Assembly (NCBI RefSeq): GCF_001552275.1
Contig: NZ_BCQW01000017.1
Location: 1-64,000, forward strand
Source: Amphibacillus sediminis NBRC 103570
GTDB lineage: Bacteria; Bacillota; Bacilli; Bacillales; Amphibacillaceae
Length of the DNA: 64,000 nucleotides
Reading direction: 5' to 3'
Below, one piece after another: positions 25,630-36,875 of this stretch (position 1 is its first letter; every line of letters begins with the position of its first letter). The notes beneath the pieces were generated by a model, which saw only the letters and a program-made list of their open reading frames with translations, searched no databases and was not told where the DNA came from. A program made the translations under genes and the position numbers.

Positions 25630-26526
25630 TCATTCATGAATTCGGTTTAACATGTGAATAATATGCTCAAAAATAGCTTCACTTACATCGATACCCGTAC
25701 AGTTAAAAATGTTCTTAATATGCGCATTAGAATTAACTTCGCAAATAATCGGATTCCCATTAGCGGCGAACAATAAATCAACACCAGAAAAATCGGCCCC
25801 AACAGCCTGGGAAGCCTTTACTGCAAGGGCTTTAAAACTAGCGTCAGGCTCAGCCTCTTCCATAGTGGCTCCATTACTGACATTGGCCCGAAAGTCGCAC
25901 AGAGAAATTCGTTTCATTGAAGCTACCACTTGATCTCCCACTACATGAATCCGAATGTCCTTACCGTGGCTTGACTTGATATATGCTTGATAAAGATGCG
26001 GTGTAAAGCGCAAAGCTTTGGCTGTTTTAATCAGTTCTTGTTTATTTTTGACTAAATAAACTTGTTCACCAAATGATCCGAAAGCTTCTTTAACAATGAG
26101 AGGCAAGCTAAGCTGTTCGATAATTTGATCAAGGTAGTTGATATCTAATTCCACCTGATCTGGAAATAGCATAGGTGCAAAAATAGTTTCGGGTTGAGGC
26201 AATCCATATTTCGCTAGTCTTTGATGCATCATTATTTTGTTATCACACCAAGCAATCGTCTGAGCAGAATTAAAAACAGGAATCCCCGCAAGTTGAATTT
26301 GCTCGGCAAGACGAATATCTTTGTCTAAATAAAGAACAAAATCAGGATTTTGAATCGGGCTCATTATCGCAGGTTTATTCTCTTTAATTCCAAACACTAA
26401 ATCACTATTCGCTACCGCAGTTAAATGGATATCAAAATAAGCGGCTGTTTGAATATACCATTCATTTAGCTCTAGAAACTTTTGATCTAATAAACCACCA
26501 TTATAAATTAACCAGCCTTTATACAT
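25630..26526 (-). CDS. RimK-like ATP-grasp ligase
   Basis: 298 residues. ATP-grasp landmarks are VKEAFGSFGEQVYLV (about residue 145), DIRIHVVGDQVVASMKR (about 195), ADFSGVDLLF and the metal-binding CEVNSNAHIKNI (about 270). RimK/LysX-like enzymes join a carboxylate to an amine with ATP hydrolysis. The substrate cannot be read from the sequence. It stands alone. Confidence 0.82.
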   Translation of the reverse strand: MYKGWLIYNGGLLDQKFLELNEWYIQTAAYFDIHLTAVANSDLVFGIKENKPAIMSPIQNPDFVLYLDKDIRLAEQIQLAGIPVFNSAQTIAWCDNKIMMHQRLAKYGLPQPETIFAPMLFPDQVELDINYLDQIIEQLSLPLIVKEAFGSFGEQVYLVKNKQELIKTAKALRFTPHLYQAYIKSSHGKDIRIHVVGDQVVASMKRISLCDFRANVSNGATMEEAEPDASFKALAVKASQAVGADFSGVDLLFAANGNPIICEVNSNAHIKNIFNCTGIDVSEAIFEHIIHMLNRIHE

Positions 26527-26727
26527 AGAATGTCCACCTCAAATTCCCGTTTCCTTTATCTTACCTAGCTTGCTTGCTTTATTCAACAGTAAGAATTTTT
26601 TGTGAACTCACAACTTATTTACTACACTTTTTTTTGAATAGGACGAAATAATTATATAAGTAATGTGTTAAAAGCATGGCTAATACGAGGGAAATATGCC
26701 GAAAAAGTGGGCTGTTTGAGCATCTTT

Positions 26728-26818
26728 ACTTAGACATGACGTGTTCCCAGTGGGAGGCTTACAAAAGCCCTTCGATGGGGCGAGTAATTGCAGCCCCAGC
26801 CAGTTACACTGAGATAAA
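26728..26818 (-). repeat. R1 repeat copy K (left-end half)
   Basis: Ninety-one bp: ACTTAGACATGACGTGTTCCC directly joined to AGTGGGAGGC (the loop sequence CTTATTTCTTGA is deleted), then the GGGGC hairpin and ACTGAGATAAA end. It lies upstream of the chemoreceptor gene, antiparallel to it. Confidence 0.88.
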
Positions 26819-26900
26819 AATCAATGACTCTTGTCCATACATTATTCGGTGACTTTTGACACAACTTCTACTAAATTTTTTTATGAAGGGATGAGCACAT

Positions 26901-28682
26901 GTGCACAAGCTTAGAAAAATAAAATTCTTATTGCCATTTTTTATGGTTATTTTACTCGTTGTTCCATTGACTATTTCTGGTATCTTTTCTTATCAACACA
27001 CAGCTATCATTGAACGTGCTATTATTGAAAAGTCCGAGTTAGAGGCACTAGGCTCACGCTATCAAAATATCTTTGCATATTTTGAATCCTTGCTAGACCA
27101 GTTGGTTGAGCAGGACGAATTTCAATTTGAAACAATCAACGTAACAGCTCATGGGGATACGGATATCTCAAGAATGCCAGCAGCTAATCAGCCAAACTTA
27201 ACTTACTACTATGAGCAAACACTAACTGAATTAGCTGATGATGATGATTATGTTCTTAATTTATATATCGGGACTAGTGATGGCGCACTGTATTTAGATA
27301 GCATACCTGATGCTGATTTAACAAACTATGACCCTCGCACGAGAGATTGGTACATTCAATCTACTGAAGCAAATGGCGATACGATTTGGACCTCTCCATA
27401 TATTGATGCAGCCTCTGGTGAACCCGTTATTACAATTGCTAAAGCGATTCAAGATCATCAGGGACAAGTGATCGGTGCAATTGGCTTAGACTTTGATATG
27501 GCACAATTAGTAAGATTAGTCAGAATGGACACCTTAAAGGAAACGATCATCATTACTGTTATTTCAGTTGTGGCTGGTTTAATCATTGTTTTTTTCTTTA
27601 TCCGTTCATTGCTATTTAATTTAAAAACAATTAATCATGAGATGGAGCGCATTGCAGCAGGTGATTTAAGTGGAGAACCGCTAAAAATGCGTGGAAAAAA
27701 TGAATTTTATACATTAGCCAATTCGGTTGATAAAATGAAACAGCAACTTGCTCAAGTGATCGATGGAATTAAAGTCGCCTCAAACAAAGTAACGGAACAA
27801 AGTGTTTTGTTAACTGAATCAGCCTATCAGGTTAAAGAGGGCAGTGAATATATTTCGACTACAATGGAGCAACTAACAGTGGGTAGTGAAACACAAGCTA
27901 ATAGTAGCACTGAGTTAGCTACCGCTATGGAACGCTATCGTGGGCAGGTCGAAGCTGCAACCATTCATTCAAAAGATGTGGTAGAGCAATCTGAGCATGT
28001 TGCTCAGTTAAGTCAACAAGGGGCGAAGCAGATTAATCTATCCACTAATCAAATGCAACAAATCCATCAGCTTGTGCACAACGCTTATCAAAAAGTTAAA
28101 GGACTCGATCAAAAGTCACAAGAGATTGGTCAAATTGTTACGGTAATTAGAGAAATCGCTGAACAAACCAATTTACTGGCTTTAAATGCCGCTATTGAAG
28201 CAGCACGAGCGGGTGAAGAAGGACGGGGCTTTGCCGTTGTTGCAGATGAAGTCAGAAAGCTTGCAGATCAAGTTAATGAATCGATTGCAGAGATTTCAAC
28301 GATTATTATCGATATTCAAACTGAATCTACTGAGGTTTCACAAGCACTTGAGACTGGTTATGACCAAGTTGATCAAGGCACGAAGCAAATTGAACAAACA
28401 GGCGTTAATTTTAAAAATATTGATGATTCGCTCACAGACATGGTCGATAAAATCCAACATATACTCACAGATTTAACGAAAATCCAAGCTGAAACACAAC
28501 AAATGAATCAAGGCGTTGATGAAATCGCATCTGTTTCACAAGAAGCCGCCGCAGCTATTGAGCAAGCGGCCGCTTCAACCGAAGAAACCAACAGTTCAAT
28601 GGAGGAAGTATCAAAAAGTGCAAAGGAACTATCGGATTTGGCCACATCTTTAGAACAAGCAGTCAAAAAGTTCACGATTTAG
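26901..28682 (+). CDS. Methyl-accepting chemotaxis protein with dCache sensor
   Basis: 593 residues from a GTG start (GAAGGG about 10 nt upstream). One membrane helix (about 8-28) precedes an extracellular dCache domain ([34 protein letters not shown]); a second helix lies near 212-232. Then come a HAMP domain and a long cytoplasmic coiled coil with the conserved signalling tip [38 protein letters not shown]. It would signal to CheA. No chemotaxis genes are adjacent. The ligand may be an amino acid or small organic compound, but no binding motif was confirmed. Confidence 0.93.
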   Translation: MHKLRKIKFLLPFFMVILLVVPLTISGIFSYQHTAIIERAIIEKSELEALGSRYQNIFAYFESLLDQLVEQDEFQFETINVTAHGDTDISRMPAANQPNLTYYYEQTLTELADDDDYVLNLYIGTSDGALYLDSIPDADLTNYDPRTRDWYIQSTEANGDTIWTSPYIDAASGEPVITIAKAIQDHQGQVIGAIGLDFDMAQLVRLVRMDTLKETIIITVISVVAGLIIVFFFIRSLLFNLKTINHEMERIAAGDLSGEPLKMRGKNEFYTLANSVDKMKQQLAQVIDGIKVASNKVTEQSVLLTESAYQVKEGSEYISTTMEQLTVGSETQANSSTELATAMERYRGQVEAATIHSKDVVEQSEHVAQLSQQGAKQINLSTNQMQQIHQLVHNAYQKVKGLDQKSQEIGQIVTVIREIAEQTNLLALNAAIEAARAGEEGRGFAVVADEVRKLADQVNESIAEISTIIIDIQTESTEVSQALETGYDQVDQGTKQIEQTGVNFKNIDDSLTDMVDKIQHILTDLTKIQAETQQMNQGVDEIASVSQEAAAAIEQAAASTEETNSSMEEVSKSAKELSDLATSLEQAVKKFTI

Positions 28683-28710
28683 ACCTGATCATTCAACGCG
28701 AAAAAAACTT

Positions 28711-28757
28711 AAACCGTGCTTGATGTAGCAATTTTTATAGATCAAGCACGGTTTAAT
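28711..28757 (+). terminator. Terminator of the chemoreceptor gene
   Basis: Stem AAACCGTGCTTGAT / ATCAAGCACGGTTT (28711-28724 and 28741-28754) 30 bp after the stop. The downstream T-tract is short. Confidence 0.75.
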
Positions 28758-28993
28758 AATGCGCACTGTTGAGGGTGACAAACTAATTTCTTTTTGCTAT
28801 GATGTAAGCGGAAACATATGTATGAGCAGTTAAACAATGGGATTTGGTATTATTTTGATATGATTAATATGACACAATTAGTAAAAAAACAGATATGGGG
28901 TTATTTGCCTAGCAGGGGAAAAACTTCACAAAGTGTTATACCATATGGGGTATGAGTATACTGAATAAAAAATGTATAAAAGGAGTGTTCGAA

Positions 28994-29992
28994 ATGACTG
29001 AACAAGTTCGCTGGGGAATCCTAAGCACAGCTGGTATTGCTCAATTTGAAGTTATACCAGCTATGATAAGATCGAACAATGCAACCGTTACGGCAATCGC
29101 TAGCCTAAGTGGACGGGCTCAAGAGGTAGCTCAACTATTTAAGATTGAAAAAGCCTTTGACAGTTACGATCAACTGCTTGATGATCCAGATATTGATGCT
29201 GTTTACATCCCACTCCCTAACCACTTACACAAAGAGTGGACGGTTAAAGCCGCAAAAAAGAAAAAGCATATCCTCTGTGAGAAACCAGGCGCTTTAACAG
29301 CTAAGGATATTGAAGAGATACAACAAGTATGTCACCAGCATCAAGTCATCTATATGGAGGGCTTTATGTATTATCTGCATCCCCAGCATCAACGCGTGCA
29401 CCAGCTTATTAAAACGGGTGAAATTGGAGACATCAAGCAATTTAGAGCAAGGTTTTCCTTTCACTTAACTGATCGGGCAGATAATATTCGAATGGATCCT
29501 AGCATGGGGGGTGGAAGCCTTTATGATATAGGTTGCTATACAATTCATGCGATGAGAAATATTTTAGGAGAGGAACCAACTTCTGTTCATACAGAAGCAA
29601 TCATTGATCCGACTTATCATGTAGAAACAAGTGCTGTTTCATTCTTTAATTTTTCATCTGGAATCACGGCGATTTTGGAAAGCAGCTTTGATATGTTTGG
29701 CCAAGATGAATACGAAATCATTGGAACTGAAGGACGAATAAAGGTGCCGCGTGCCTTCCGACCAGATAATCGTGGTGGAGAAGGAATAGTTGTGTTAGAT
29801 AAAGGACATTTTGTTCGGAGTGAAAGCTTTTCTAACGATTTATATCGTGATGAAATTGAACACATTTCACATGCTATTTTAACGAAAAGCGAGCCTATTC
29901 TAACCATTGACAACACCTTAAATAACATGAAGGTGATCGATGCTTGCCTCGAGTCGATCTCAACTAAACAAAAAGTAGCCATTCGACGCTAG
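28994..29992 (+). CDS. Gfo/Idh/MocA-family oxidoreductase
   Basis: 332 residues from the ATG 28994, which has AAAGGAG 8 nt upstream; the longer frame from 28952 lacks a ribosome site. Rossmann part: GILSTAGIAQFEVIPAM, DDPDIDAVYIPLPNHLH and the catalytic CEKPG (about residue 95). The C-terminal domain has GGSLYDIGCYTIHAM, typical of the dimeric dihydrodiol dehydrogenase/ sugar-dehydrogenase subgroup. It oxidises or reduces a sugar or inositol with NAD(P). The substrate is unknown. Confidence 0.85.
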   Translation: MTEQVRWGILSTAGIAQFEVIPAMIRSNNATVTAIASLSGRAQEVAQLFKIEKAFDSYDQLLDDPDIDAVYIPLPNHLHKEWTVKAAKKKKHILCEKPGALTAKDIEEIQQVCHQHQVIYMEGFMYYLHPQHQRVHQLIKTGEIGDIKQFRARFSFHLTDRADNIRMDPSMGGGSLYDIGCYTIHAMRNILGEEPTSVHTEAIIDPTYHVETSAVSFFNFSSGITAILESSFDMFGQDEYEIIGTEGRIKVPRAFRPDNRGGEGIVVLDKGHFVRSESFSNDLYRDEIEHISHAILTKSEPILTIDNTLNNMKVIDACLESISTKQKVAIRR

Positions 29993-30031
29993 CATTTTCC
30001 CACTTTACTTTAGTTAGCGCTTTAGAATCCA

Positions 30032-30070
30032 AAAGGATAGATGTAGCTAAAACCCTACATCTATCCTTTC
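30032..30070 (+). terminator. Terminator of the Gfo/Idh/MocA gene
   Basis: Stem AAAGGATAGATGTAG / CTACATCTATCCTTT followed by CTCTAGTTTTA. Confidence 0.88.
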
Positions 30071-30141
30071 TCTAGTTTTACTATTTGATCAATACTCTAA
30101 TCATACAGAATCTCAATCCAATGACTTTAAAAAAACGGATA

Positions 30142-30395
30142 ATAAAGTAAAACTTTGTTCAGTGCGGGTTTCGACGGATAGGATGTGCTCGTGTAGACGT
30201 TGAGACACAACGTCACAAAACTTGGTCAGCTTTCTTTTTCCCCACTGAACGTTAGTTGAACCAATCGGGCCGTTACTGGCTCTTGGACCTCCCACTTAGA
30301 CATGACGTGTTCCCTTATTTCTTCTAGTGGGAGTATTACAAAACCCCTTCGATGGGGCGAGTAATCGCAGCCCCATCCAGTTACACTGCGATAAA
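30142..30395 (-). repeat. R1 repeat copy L (full length)
   Basis: 254 bp bounded by ATAAA. The right end is AGTAAAAC rather than GTGAAAC, and one stem arm is GTGCGGG while the other remains CCCCACTG. It lies between the convergent Gfo/Idh/MocA and oppF genes; the interval 30396-30576 shows nothing else. Confidence 0.93.
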
Positions 30396-30576
30396 GAACT
30401 AATGAAACAAATATTATTCCGAATTGCAGGATAGGAAGACGCGACTCGATCTAAAAAACCACTTCTAATAATAGACGTGCTAAGAGAAATATCTATTCCA
30501 CCTTAGCTGTTATTCATTTTAGCAAAAGTCGATTAATTAGCGTTATACTGCAAAAATTGGACTAATCCACCGACAC

Positions 30577-30626
30577 AAAAAAGACTGTAAACAAACGGCG
30601 TTGGAAGCGTAGTTTCGTTTACAGTC
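30577..30626 (-). terminator. Terminator of the oppCBDF operon
   Basis: Stem GACTGTAAAC/GTTTACAGTC with a 24-nt loop. On the minus strand it is followed by TTTTTT. Confidence 0.88.
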
Positions 30627-30644
30627 TACAAAGCTGATTTTTTA

Positions 30645-31661
30645 TTAATAATTAGGCTTATGTGTACCTTCTTCAATCTCTTTCATATAATGACATGCAC
30701 CAACATGTCCTTCTTTCATATAATCCTCAGCTCGAAGCTCAGGCACATCTACTTTACATTTTTCTGTCGCGAAAGGACAGCGAGTGTGGAAACGACAACC
30801 AGAAGGAGGATCAATCGGAGATGGTACGTCTCCTTGAAGGATGATTCGTTCCTGTTTCTTTTCAGGTTCTGGATCAGGTACTGGAATAGCTGATAACAAT
30901 GCCTTTGTATAAGGATGTTGAGGGTTATCAAAAATAGATTTTTTATCACCCATCTCAACAATCTTTCCTAAATACATTACAATAACACGATCTGAAATAT
31001 GACGAACAACGCCTAAATCATGTGAGATAAACAAATAGGTTAAGCCAAACTCACGTTGAAGCTTTTTCATCAAGTTTATAACTTGTGCTTGAATTGAAAC
31101 ATCCAGTGCTGATACAGCCTCATCCGCTATAATTAATTTTGGATCAACTGAGAGCGCCCGTGCAATCCCAATACGCTGACGCTGACCTCCACTAAACTCA
31201 TGAGGGAAACGATCAGCTTGGTGAGCACCCAAACCAACGACCTCCATAAGCTCAGCAATTTTGGCATCTCGTTCTGATTTAGGTACAACATTTTGTATTT
31301 GTAATGCTTCCTCTAATACTTGACGAACTGTTTGACGAGGGTTAATAGAAGCATAAGGATCCTGGAAAATAATCTGTAAATCCTTTCGTTTTGCCCGCAT
31401 CTGTCTTTTGCTAAGACTAAGCAAATCCTCGCCGTTAAATTCAACCTGTCCAGATGTTGGCTCGTCTAATCTTAGAATAGCACGACCTGTTGTTGATTTA
31501 CCACAGCCTGATTCACCTACAATACTAACTGTCTCACCCTCATATACAGTAAAACTAATCCCATCTACGGCTTTTACATTATTGATTGTTCGACCAAGCA
31601 TGCCCCCTTTAATTGGGAAATATTGCTTTAGGTCAGTAACCTTAAGAAGTTCTTTCGCCAT
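30645..31661 (-). CDS. oppF: Oligopeptide ABC transporter ATPase, F subunit
   Basis: 338 residues. Walker [10 protein letters not shown] (about residue 48), signature FSGGQ (about 155), Walker [13 protein letters not shown]. The C-terminal Opp/Dpp extension carries the cysteine cluster [14 protein letters not shown], the Fe-S-like or zinc-like motif of OppF/DppF. It overlaps oppD by 20 bp. It energises import of short peptides together with OppD. Confidence 0.92.
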   Translation of the reverse strand: MAKELLKVTDLKQYFPIKGGMLGRTINNVKAVDGISFTVYEGETVSIVGESGCGKSTTGRAILRLDEPTSGQVEFNGEDLLSLSKRQMRAKRKDLQIIFQDPYASINPRQTVRQVLEEALQIQNVVPKSERDAKIAELMEVVGLGAHQADRFPHEFSGGQRQRIGIARALSVDPKLIIADEAVSALDVSIQAQVINLMKKLQREFGLTYLFISHDLGVVRHISDRVIVMYLGKIVEMGDKKSIFDNPQHPYTKALLSAIPVPDPEPEKKQERIILQGDVPSPIDPPSGCRFHTRCPFATEKCKVDVPELRAEDYMKEGHVGACHYMKEIEEGTHKPNY

Positions 31662-32688
31662 TAACGTTCACCTCCGGTTCTCCATCCCATTCGTCTGTAT
31701 AAATCCAACAGCGAATTTGATTGCCATCTTCACTTTCTTCCAAGTCAGGTAAGCGCTCACGGCATATTTCACTCGCAAATGGACAGCGTGGGGCAAAGCG
31801 ACAGCCTTTAGGCATATCGGCTGGACTCGGAACCGAGCCTTTGATGACTTGTAATTCCTCGTCTTCTAAATCAATATCGTGACGTGGCAACGAATTAAGC
31901 AATCCTACCGTATAAGGATGTTTTGGATGTTTGAACAAATCTTTTACAGCGGCATACTCTACCACTTTCCCCATGTACATAACCGCTACATAGTCACATG
32001 TTTCTGCTACTACACCCAGATCGTGTGTAATCATAATAATGGACATACCTAAGCGATTTTGTAGATCTTTCATTAACTCAAGTATTTGCGCTTGGATAGT
32101 TACATCTAATGCTGTTGTCGGTTCGTCAGCAATCAGTAATTCAGGGTCACATGCTAACGCCATTGCAATCATTACGCGTTGACGCATCCCACCAGATAAT
32201 TCATGGGGATACTGCTTAACACGTCGCTCTGGAGAAGGTATCCCAACTAGCTTAAGCATTTCCACTGAACGAAGCATAGCCTCTTTCTTACTCATTTTTT
32301 GGTGAATTTGGAACGATTCACTAATTTGTTGTCCGACTGTATAAACCGGATTTAATGACGTCATCGGTTCCTGAAAAATCATTGAAATTTCATTCCCACG
32401 AATTTGACGCATTTGAGCTTCTGTTTTATCGAGAAGGTTCTCACCTTTAAAGATAACCTCTCCACCTTTAACCTTACCGGGGTTCTGGATTAAGCGTAAA
32501 ATGGAAAGGGATGTAATACTTTTTCCTGAACCTGATTCACCTACGATACCTAATGTTTTCCCTTTTGGTACGGCAAAGTTTACACCATCTACAGCTTTAA
32601 CTTCAAATTTGTCTGTGAAGAATGATGTCTGCAGATTGCGGATTTCTAGAATCGGTTCTTCTATCAATGTATCAGTTGCTTTCGTCAT
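31642..32688 (-). CDS. oppD: Oligopeptide ABC transporter ATPase, D subunit
   Basis: 348 residues. Walker [10 protein letters not shown] (about residue 47), signature LSGGM (about 160), Walker [13 protein letters not shown], and the C-terminal [14 protein letters not shown] cluster. Note that the A-loop serine/threonine is followed by Ile (GKSIT), as usual for OppD. The order oppC-oppB-oppD-oppF differs from the common BCDF order because oppC comes first. Confidence 0.92.
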   Translation of the reverse strand: MTKATDTLIEEPILEIRNLQTSFFTDKFEVKAVDGVNFAVPKGKTLGIVGESGSGKSITSLSILRLIQNPGKVKGGEVIFKGENLLDKTEAQMRQIRGNEISMIFQEPMTSLNPVYTVGQQISESFQIHQKMSKKEAMLRSVEMLKLVGIPSPERRVKQYPHELSGGMRQRVMIAMALACDPELLIADEPTTALDVTIQAQILELMKDLQNRLGMSIIMITHDLGVVAETCDYVAVMYMGKVVEYAAVKDLFKHPKHPYTVGLLNSLPRHDIDLEDEELQVIKGSVPSPADMPKGCRFAPRCPFASEICRERLPDLEESEDGNQIRCWIYTDEWDGEPEVNVNGERTS

Positions 32689-32716
32689 TGGTTATCACAC
32701 CTTTCCTTTAAAATAT

Positions 32717-33637
32717 TTAATTCAGGTCAATTCGTTTATTTAAATAACGATAGGCAATGTCTACAATAATGTTCACGACGACAAACAGAACGGATAAAAC
32801 CAATATTCCACCTTGAACGATTGGAAAGTCCCGGGATCGAATGGAATCAACGATTAACCGACCAATCCCATTAATCGCAAATACGGATTCTGTGATCACA
32901 GCACCGCCTAATAAGCTACCGAATTGTAAACCGACAACAGTCACAACTGGGATAAGCGCGTTTTTCAATGCATGACGATAGACCACAACCTGTTCCTTTA
33001 CCCCTTTGGCACGAGCGGTACGAATATAGTCCTGATCAATGACCTCAAGCATACTTGAACGCGTCATTCTAGCAATAATCGCTGCACCAGCAGTTCCTAA
33101 TGTAATGATAGGTAAAACCATTTGTGACCAAGTTCCCCATCCAGATGCCGCAAACAAATCTGAGTTAATTGCTACATAACGAATTAACATTAGCCCAAGC
33201 CAGAAGGCAGGCATCGATAAACCAAATAAAGCAATAATCATAACAAATGTATCAATAAACGTATATCGGCGTACAGCTGAAATGACCCCAGCAATTAGAC
33301 CAATAAAAACTGAGAGTACCGTACTATAAAAAGCGAGTTCAACTGTGTTACCTAAACGGAGAGCTATCTCTCCAGACACTTCACGTCCACTTCGAATAGA
33401 ATTTCCTAAATCCCCCTGGATAATACCTTTTAAATAATCAAAATATTGAATAGGTAATGGATCATTCAAGCCTAAGCGCTCACGCATTAATTCAATTTGC
33501 TCCGGGGATGCACTTTCTCCAGCCATGATCTGCGCAGGATCACCAGGAATGAGGTGCATCAAACTAAATGTTAAAATAGTGACACCGATGATAACGGGAA
33601 TCGTCTGCAGTAGACGTCGTACTATAAATGTTAACAA
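32717..33637 (-). CDS. oppB: Oligopeptide ABC transporter permease, B subunit
   Basis: 306 residues, six membrane helices. It starts with the family motif LTFIVRRLLQTIPVIIGVTIL and has LMHLIPGDPA; the EAA loop YIRTARAKGVKEQVVVYRHALKNALIPV lies near residue 200. The sequence is closer to DppB/nickel-peptide permeases (GESASPEQIELMRERLGL) than to OppB of long oligopeptides, so dipeptides are a possible substrate. Confidence 0.9.
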   Translation of the reverse strand: MLTFIVRRLLQTIPVIIGVTILTFSLMHLIPGDPAQIMAGESASPEQIELMRERLGLNDPLPIQYFDYLKGIIQGDLGNSIRSGREVSGEIALRLGNTVELAFYSTVLSVFIGLIAGVISAVRRYTFIDTFVMIIALFGLSMPAFWLGLMLIRYVAINSDLFAASGWGTWSQMVLPIITLGTAGAAIIARMTRSSMLEVIDQDYIRTARAKGVKEQVVVYRHALKNALIPVVTVVGLQFGSLLGGAVITESVFAINGIGRLIVDSIRSRDFPIVQGGILVLSVLFVVVNIIVDIAYRYLNKRIDLN

Positions 33638-33654
33638 TGTGCTGTACCTCTTTT

Positions 33655-34551
33655 CTAGTTTTTCATTTTTGGATCTAGTGCATCACGCAAACCATCACCA
33701 AATATATTAAATGCTAATACAACAACCACAATAGCTAAACCTGGAATAGCAGCAACATGACCCGCATCATACATATAATTACGGCCATCACTGAGCATAG
33801 CTCCCCATTCCGGCATAGGTGGCTGAGCCCCCATCCCAATAAAAGAAAGCCCACTCGCGGTTAAAATTGAGGTTGCAATACTTAATGTTGCCTGAACAAT
33901 AATTGGTGAAGTAACATTCGGCAAAATATGCTTAAAGATAATTCTAAAGTCATTAGCCCCTAAGGCCTTTACCGCATCAATATACTCAAGCTTTCGAACA
34001 GCTAACGTTGACCCGCGAACAATCCGTGCAAAAACTGGAATTGAAAAGATCCCAACTGATATGATAACGTTTTGTAAGCTACCACCTAATACACTTACAA
34101 TCGCTAACGCAAGTAAGATACCTGGAAAAGCTAATAAAACATCCATTATTCTCATAATAATGGCATCGAGTTTACCACCATAGTAGCCGGAAATAATACC
34201 TAAAGTCACACCAACAATGAGTCCAATCGTGACGGAAAAAAATCCAACGTATAGGGTAATCCCCATCCCATTAATGATTCTACTAAATATGTCTCGGCCA
34301 TATTGATCCGTTCCAAACCAATGTTCTGCCGATGGGCCATTTAACTTGTTTGCTAGATTTTGAACATTTGGTGAATGCGGCACTAAGTGTGGTCCAATCA
34401 ATGCAGTTAAGATAAAGAATAAGATAAGTGCCCCACCAATTACGGCTGGTTTATTTCTAATAAACTTCTTCCAAAACGTTTTCATCTTGACAACGTTAGG
34501 ATTTACCGTTGTTTGTGGTAATGCGTTACCATTGTTAATTTCTTCGTTCAT
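33655..34551 (-). CDS. oppC: Oligopeptide ABC transporter permease, C subunit
   Basis: 298 residues with an N-terminal FWKKFIRNKPAVIGGALIL helix and the EAA loop YIDAVKALGANDFRIIFKHILPN near residue 190. It is the first gene of the operon, 17 bp before oppB. Translation starts at ATG 34551 with AAAGGACA upstream. Confidence 0.9.
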   Translation of the reverse strand: MNEEINNGNALPQTTVNPNVVKMKTFWKKFIRNKPAVIGGALILFFILTALIGPHLVPHSPNVQNLANKLNGPSAEHWFGTDQYGRDIFSRIINGMGITLYVGFFSVTIGLIVGVTLGIISGYYGGKLDAIIMRIMDVLLAFPGILLALAIVSVLGGSLQNVIISVGIFSIPVFARIVRGSTLAVRKLEYIDAVKALGANDFRIIFKHILPNVTSPIIVQATLSIATSILTASGLSFIGMGAQPPMPEWGAMLSDGRNYMYDAGHVAAIPGLAIVVVVLAFNIFGDGLRDALDPKMKN

Positions 34552-35073
34552 AAGCTAATGTCCTTTCTATCATAAAAGTGAAATTTTTTACAAAATCGCT
34601 TATATTGTTCAATTTTTTAGGTGATGAATTACTAACAAGTAATTATAGCATTAATACTCTATAATACAACATTAAAATTATAGGTTAGCTGGATATTGCT
34701 AACAATATCAGAATAGTATTAATCCTAACACAAAACGGCATAAAAGAGTTTCTTCCTATAGTATAGGACTATCACCAACTTAAATATTAGTTAATATTTA
34801 TATAATACAATCTACTATTTTGTCACAGTAAACTACAATTTGCAACAAAAGAACGAAATATCGGAAAATTAAATTTAATAGTAATATTTTGAATTTTATA
34901 ACAGATGGCTAGTTATTAAGTATTATACATTTAATAGAATAATAATGTATACTGATGAAAGAATATAAATTTATAAATTTTTTAGATAATTTAGACTTGT
35001 TTTATTTTTTGATATAGTGTATATTATAAACAGTTTTCACCATATAGACTATAAAAAGGGGAGTGTTTTTTTG
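34552..35073. promoter_or_regulatory. Divergent oppC / oppA control region
   Basis: 522 bp, very AT-rich, with no R1 copy. On the plus strand TTGTTT, 17 bp, TATATT ahead of oppA is a possible promoter (about 34997-35025). Several A/T tracts (e.g. 34840-35000) could be bent DNA or regulator sites. No riboswitch or T-box motif was recognised. Confidence 0.4.
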
Positions 35074-36693
35074 ATGAAACAATTGAAAAAATCGTTTCTG
35101 TTGCTGCTATTATTAGTTGCATCTGTTCTATTTATTGCAGCTTGTGGTGGTTCAGATGACGATCAGGCAGAAGATCCAGATGCAGAAGATAATGACAATA
35201 CTGAAGAAACGATTAAAGAAGGCGGCGATCTTGTAATCGCTAACTTATCTGATGTGGTATCACTTGACCCCCATGGGAATAATGATACACCTTCCTCTAA
35301 TGTCCGTTCTAATATCTATGAGACATTAGTAACACATGACCAAGACATGGAGCTACAACCAGGCTTAGCTCATGATTGGGAAATGACCGGTGACCTAACT
35401 TGGGAATTTTATTTAGAAGAAGGCGTTAAGTTCCATGACGGTGCTGATTTTACTGCTGATGTTGTAAAAGCGAATATCGAGCGTATTCAAGATGATGCGA
35501 TTGCTTCTCCACGTGCATTTTTATATGACATGGTTACAGAAATCAATGTAATAGACGACTATACGGTTGAATTTGTTACAGAATATCCATTTGCACCACT
35601 TCCAGCTCACTTAGCTCACGATGCTGGTGGTATGATCTCGCCAAATTTAATCGATGCAGATTATACAGCTATGGAAGAAGATGAAGCAGAACCAGGTAGT
35701 GTAATTAATGAAGGTCCTGTCGGTACTGGCCCATTTGTTTTCCAGTCCTGGACACCAGGTGAAGAAGTCGTGCTTCAAAAAAATGCAGATTACCATGGCG
35801 ATCCTGCCCATCTAGACTCCGTAACATTTAAGGTTGTACCTGAAGATGCAACACGTATTGCTGAATTAGAGACTGGTGCATCACATATTGCCGATCCATT
35901 AAGTCCATCTGACGTTTCTCGTGTTGAGGCAGCTGATGGTATGTTTGTTAATATTCAACCATCTGTTTCACTTTCATACATTGGCTTTAACGTACAGAAA
36001 GAACCATTTGATGATGTAAGAGTTCGTCAAGCGATCTCTATGGCTATCGATAAAGATGGTATTATTAATGGTATTTATGATGGCTATGGTGTTCCAGCTA
36101 TCGGACCATTAGCACCAACTGTATTTGGTTATGATGATAGTGTATCTGGTCTTGAATATGATGTTGAGAAAGCTAAAGAGCTACTTGCAGAGGCTGGATA
36201 TGCTGATGGGTTCTCAACAACCATTTGGACGAATGATAACCGTGAACGTATGGACGCTGCTATTTATGTTCAAGCAGAGCTTGAAAAAATCGGTGTTGAT
36301 GTTGAAATAGAGGTTCTCGAGTGGGGTGCTTACTTAGAAAATACTGCTGCTGGTGAGCATGACATGTTCGTACTTGGTTGGAGTACTGTAACTGGAGATG
36401 CTGACTATGGTATGTTTGCACTGTTCCATAGTAGTATGTTCGGTGAGCCAGGCAACCGTTCATTCCTTGCTAATGATAAATTAGATGACCTCTTGACTCA
36501 AGCTCGTCAGACTTCTGATTCAGATGAACGTTTAGATCTATACCGTCAAGCACAAGAAGTTCTTGTTGATGAAGCGCCAATGCTTTATCTTCACCACCAA
36601 GAATACTTGCTAGCTATTAGAGATGAAGTCAAAGGCTTCTGGCAACATCCAACTCAAATCTTAATGCTTAAAGATGTATGGTTAGATCAATAA
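35074..36693 (+). CDS. oppA: Oligopeptide ABC transporter substrate-binding lipoprotein
   Basis: 539 residues from ATG 35074 (AAGGGGAG upstream). The signal peptide ends in the lipobox FIAACGG. SBP family 5 features are ISLDPHGNNDTPSSNVRSNIYETLV (here VSLDPHGNN), EGVKFHDGADFTADVVKANIER and VRQAISMAIDKDGIINGIYDGYGVPA. The mature N-terminus is highly acidic, as in halophile secreted proteins. It is transcribed away from oppCBDF, so its high expression can be set separately from the membrane components. Confidence 0.92.
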   Translation: MKQLKKSFLLLLLLVASVLFIAACGGSDDDQAEDPDAEDNDNTEETIKEGGDLVIANLSDVVSLDPHGNNDTPSSNVRSNIYETLVTHDQDMELQPGLAHDWEMTGDLTWEFYLEEGVKFHDGADFTADVVKANIERIQDDAIASPRAFLYDMVTEINVIDDYTVEFVTEYPFAPLPAHLAHDAGGMISPNLIDADYTAMEEDEAEPGSVINEGPVGTGPFVFQSWTPGEEVVLQKNADYHGDPAHLDSVTFKVVPEDATRIAELETGASHIADPLSPSDVSRVEAADGMFVNIQPSVSLSYIGFNVQKEPFDDVRVRQAISMAIDKDGIINGIYDGYGVPAIGPLAPTVFGYDDSVSGLEYDVEKAKELLAEAGYADGFSTTIWTNDNRERMDAAIYVQAELEKIGVDVEIEVLEWGAYLENTAAGEHDMFVLGWSTVTGDADYGMFALFHSSMFGEPGNRSFLANDKLDDLLTQARQTSDSDERLDLYRQAQEVLVDEAPMLYLHHQEYLLAIRDEVKGFWQHPTQILMLKDVWLDQ

Positions 36694-36696
36694 TAT

Positions 36697-36735
36697 AAAA
36701 AAACCATATCCTGAGTAGTCAGGATATGGTTTTTT
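36697..36735 (+). terminator. Terminator of oppA
   Basis: Stem AAAAACCATATCCTGA/TCAGGATATGGTTTTT with a short loop and T-run, 4 bp after the stop. Confidence 0.93.
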
Positions 36736-36799
36736 AGTTTTAACTTCTTCAGCAGAAATCTTTCATTTCTATAAGTCATGTGATGAATGCTCCATTCAG

Positions 36800-36875
36800 A
36801 TGGGGTTCAAGAGCTAAAGCGCCTGAAAATGCCATTGATATTCAGGGGAAATTTATTGAAGCTTCACTCGATAAA
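36800..36875 (+). repeat. R2-type fragment abutting R1 copy M
   Basis: ATTCAGGGGAAATTTATTGA followed by AGCTTCACTCGATAAA matches, in the opposite orientation, the right-end segment of R2 copy 2 (its complement reads TTTTCAGGGGAAAGTTATTG). Its terminal ATAAA is shared with R1 copy M. Confidence 0.6.
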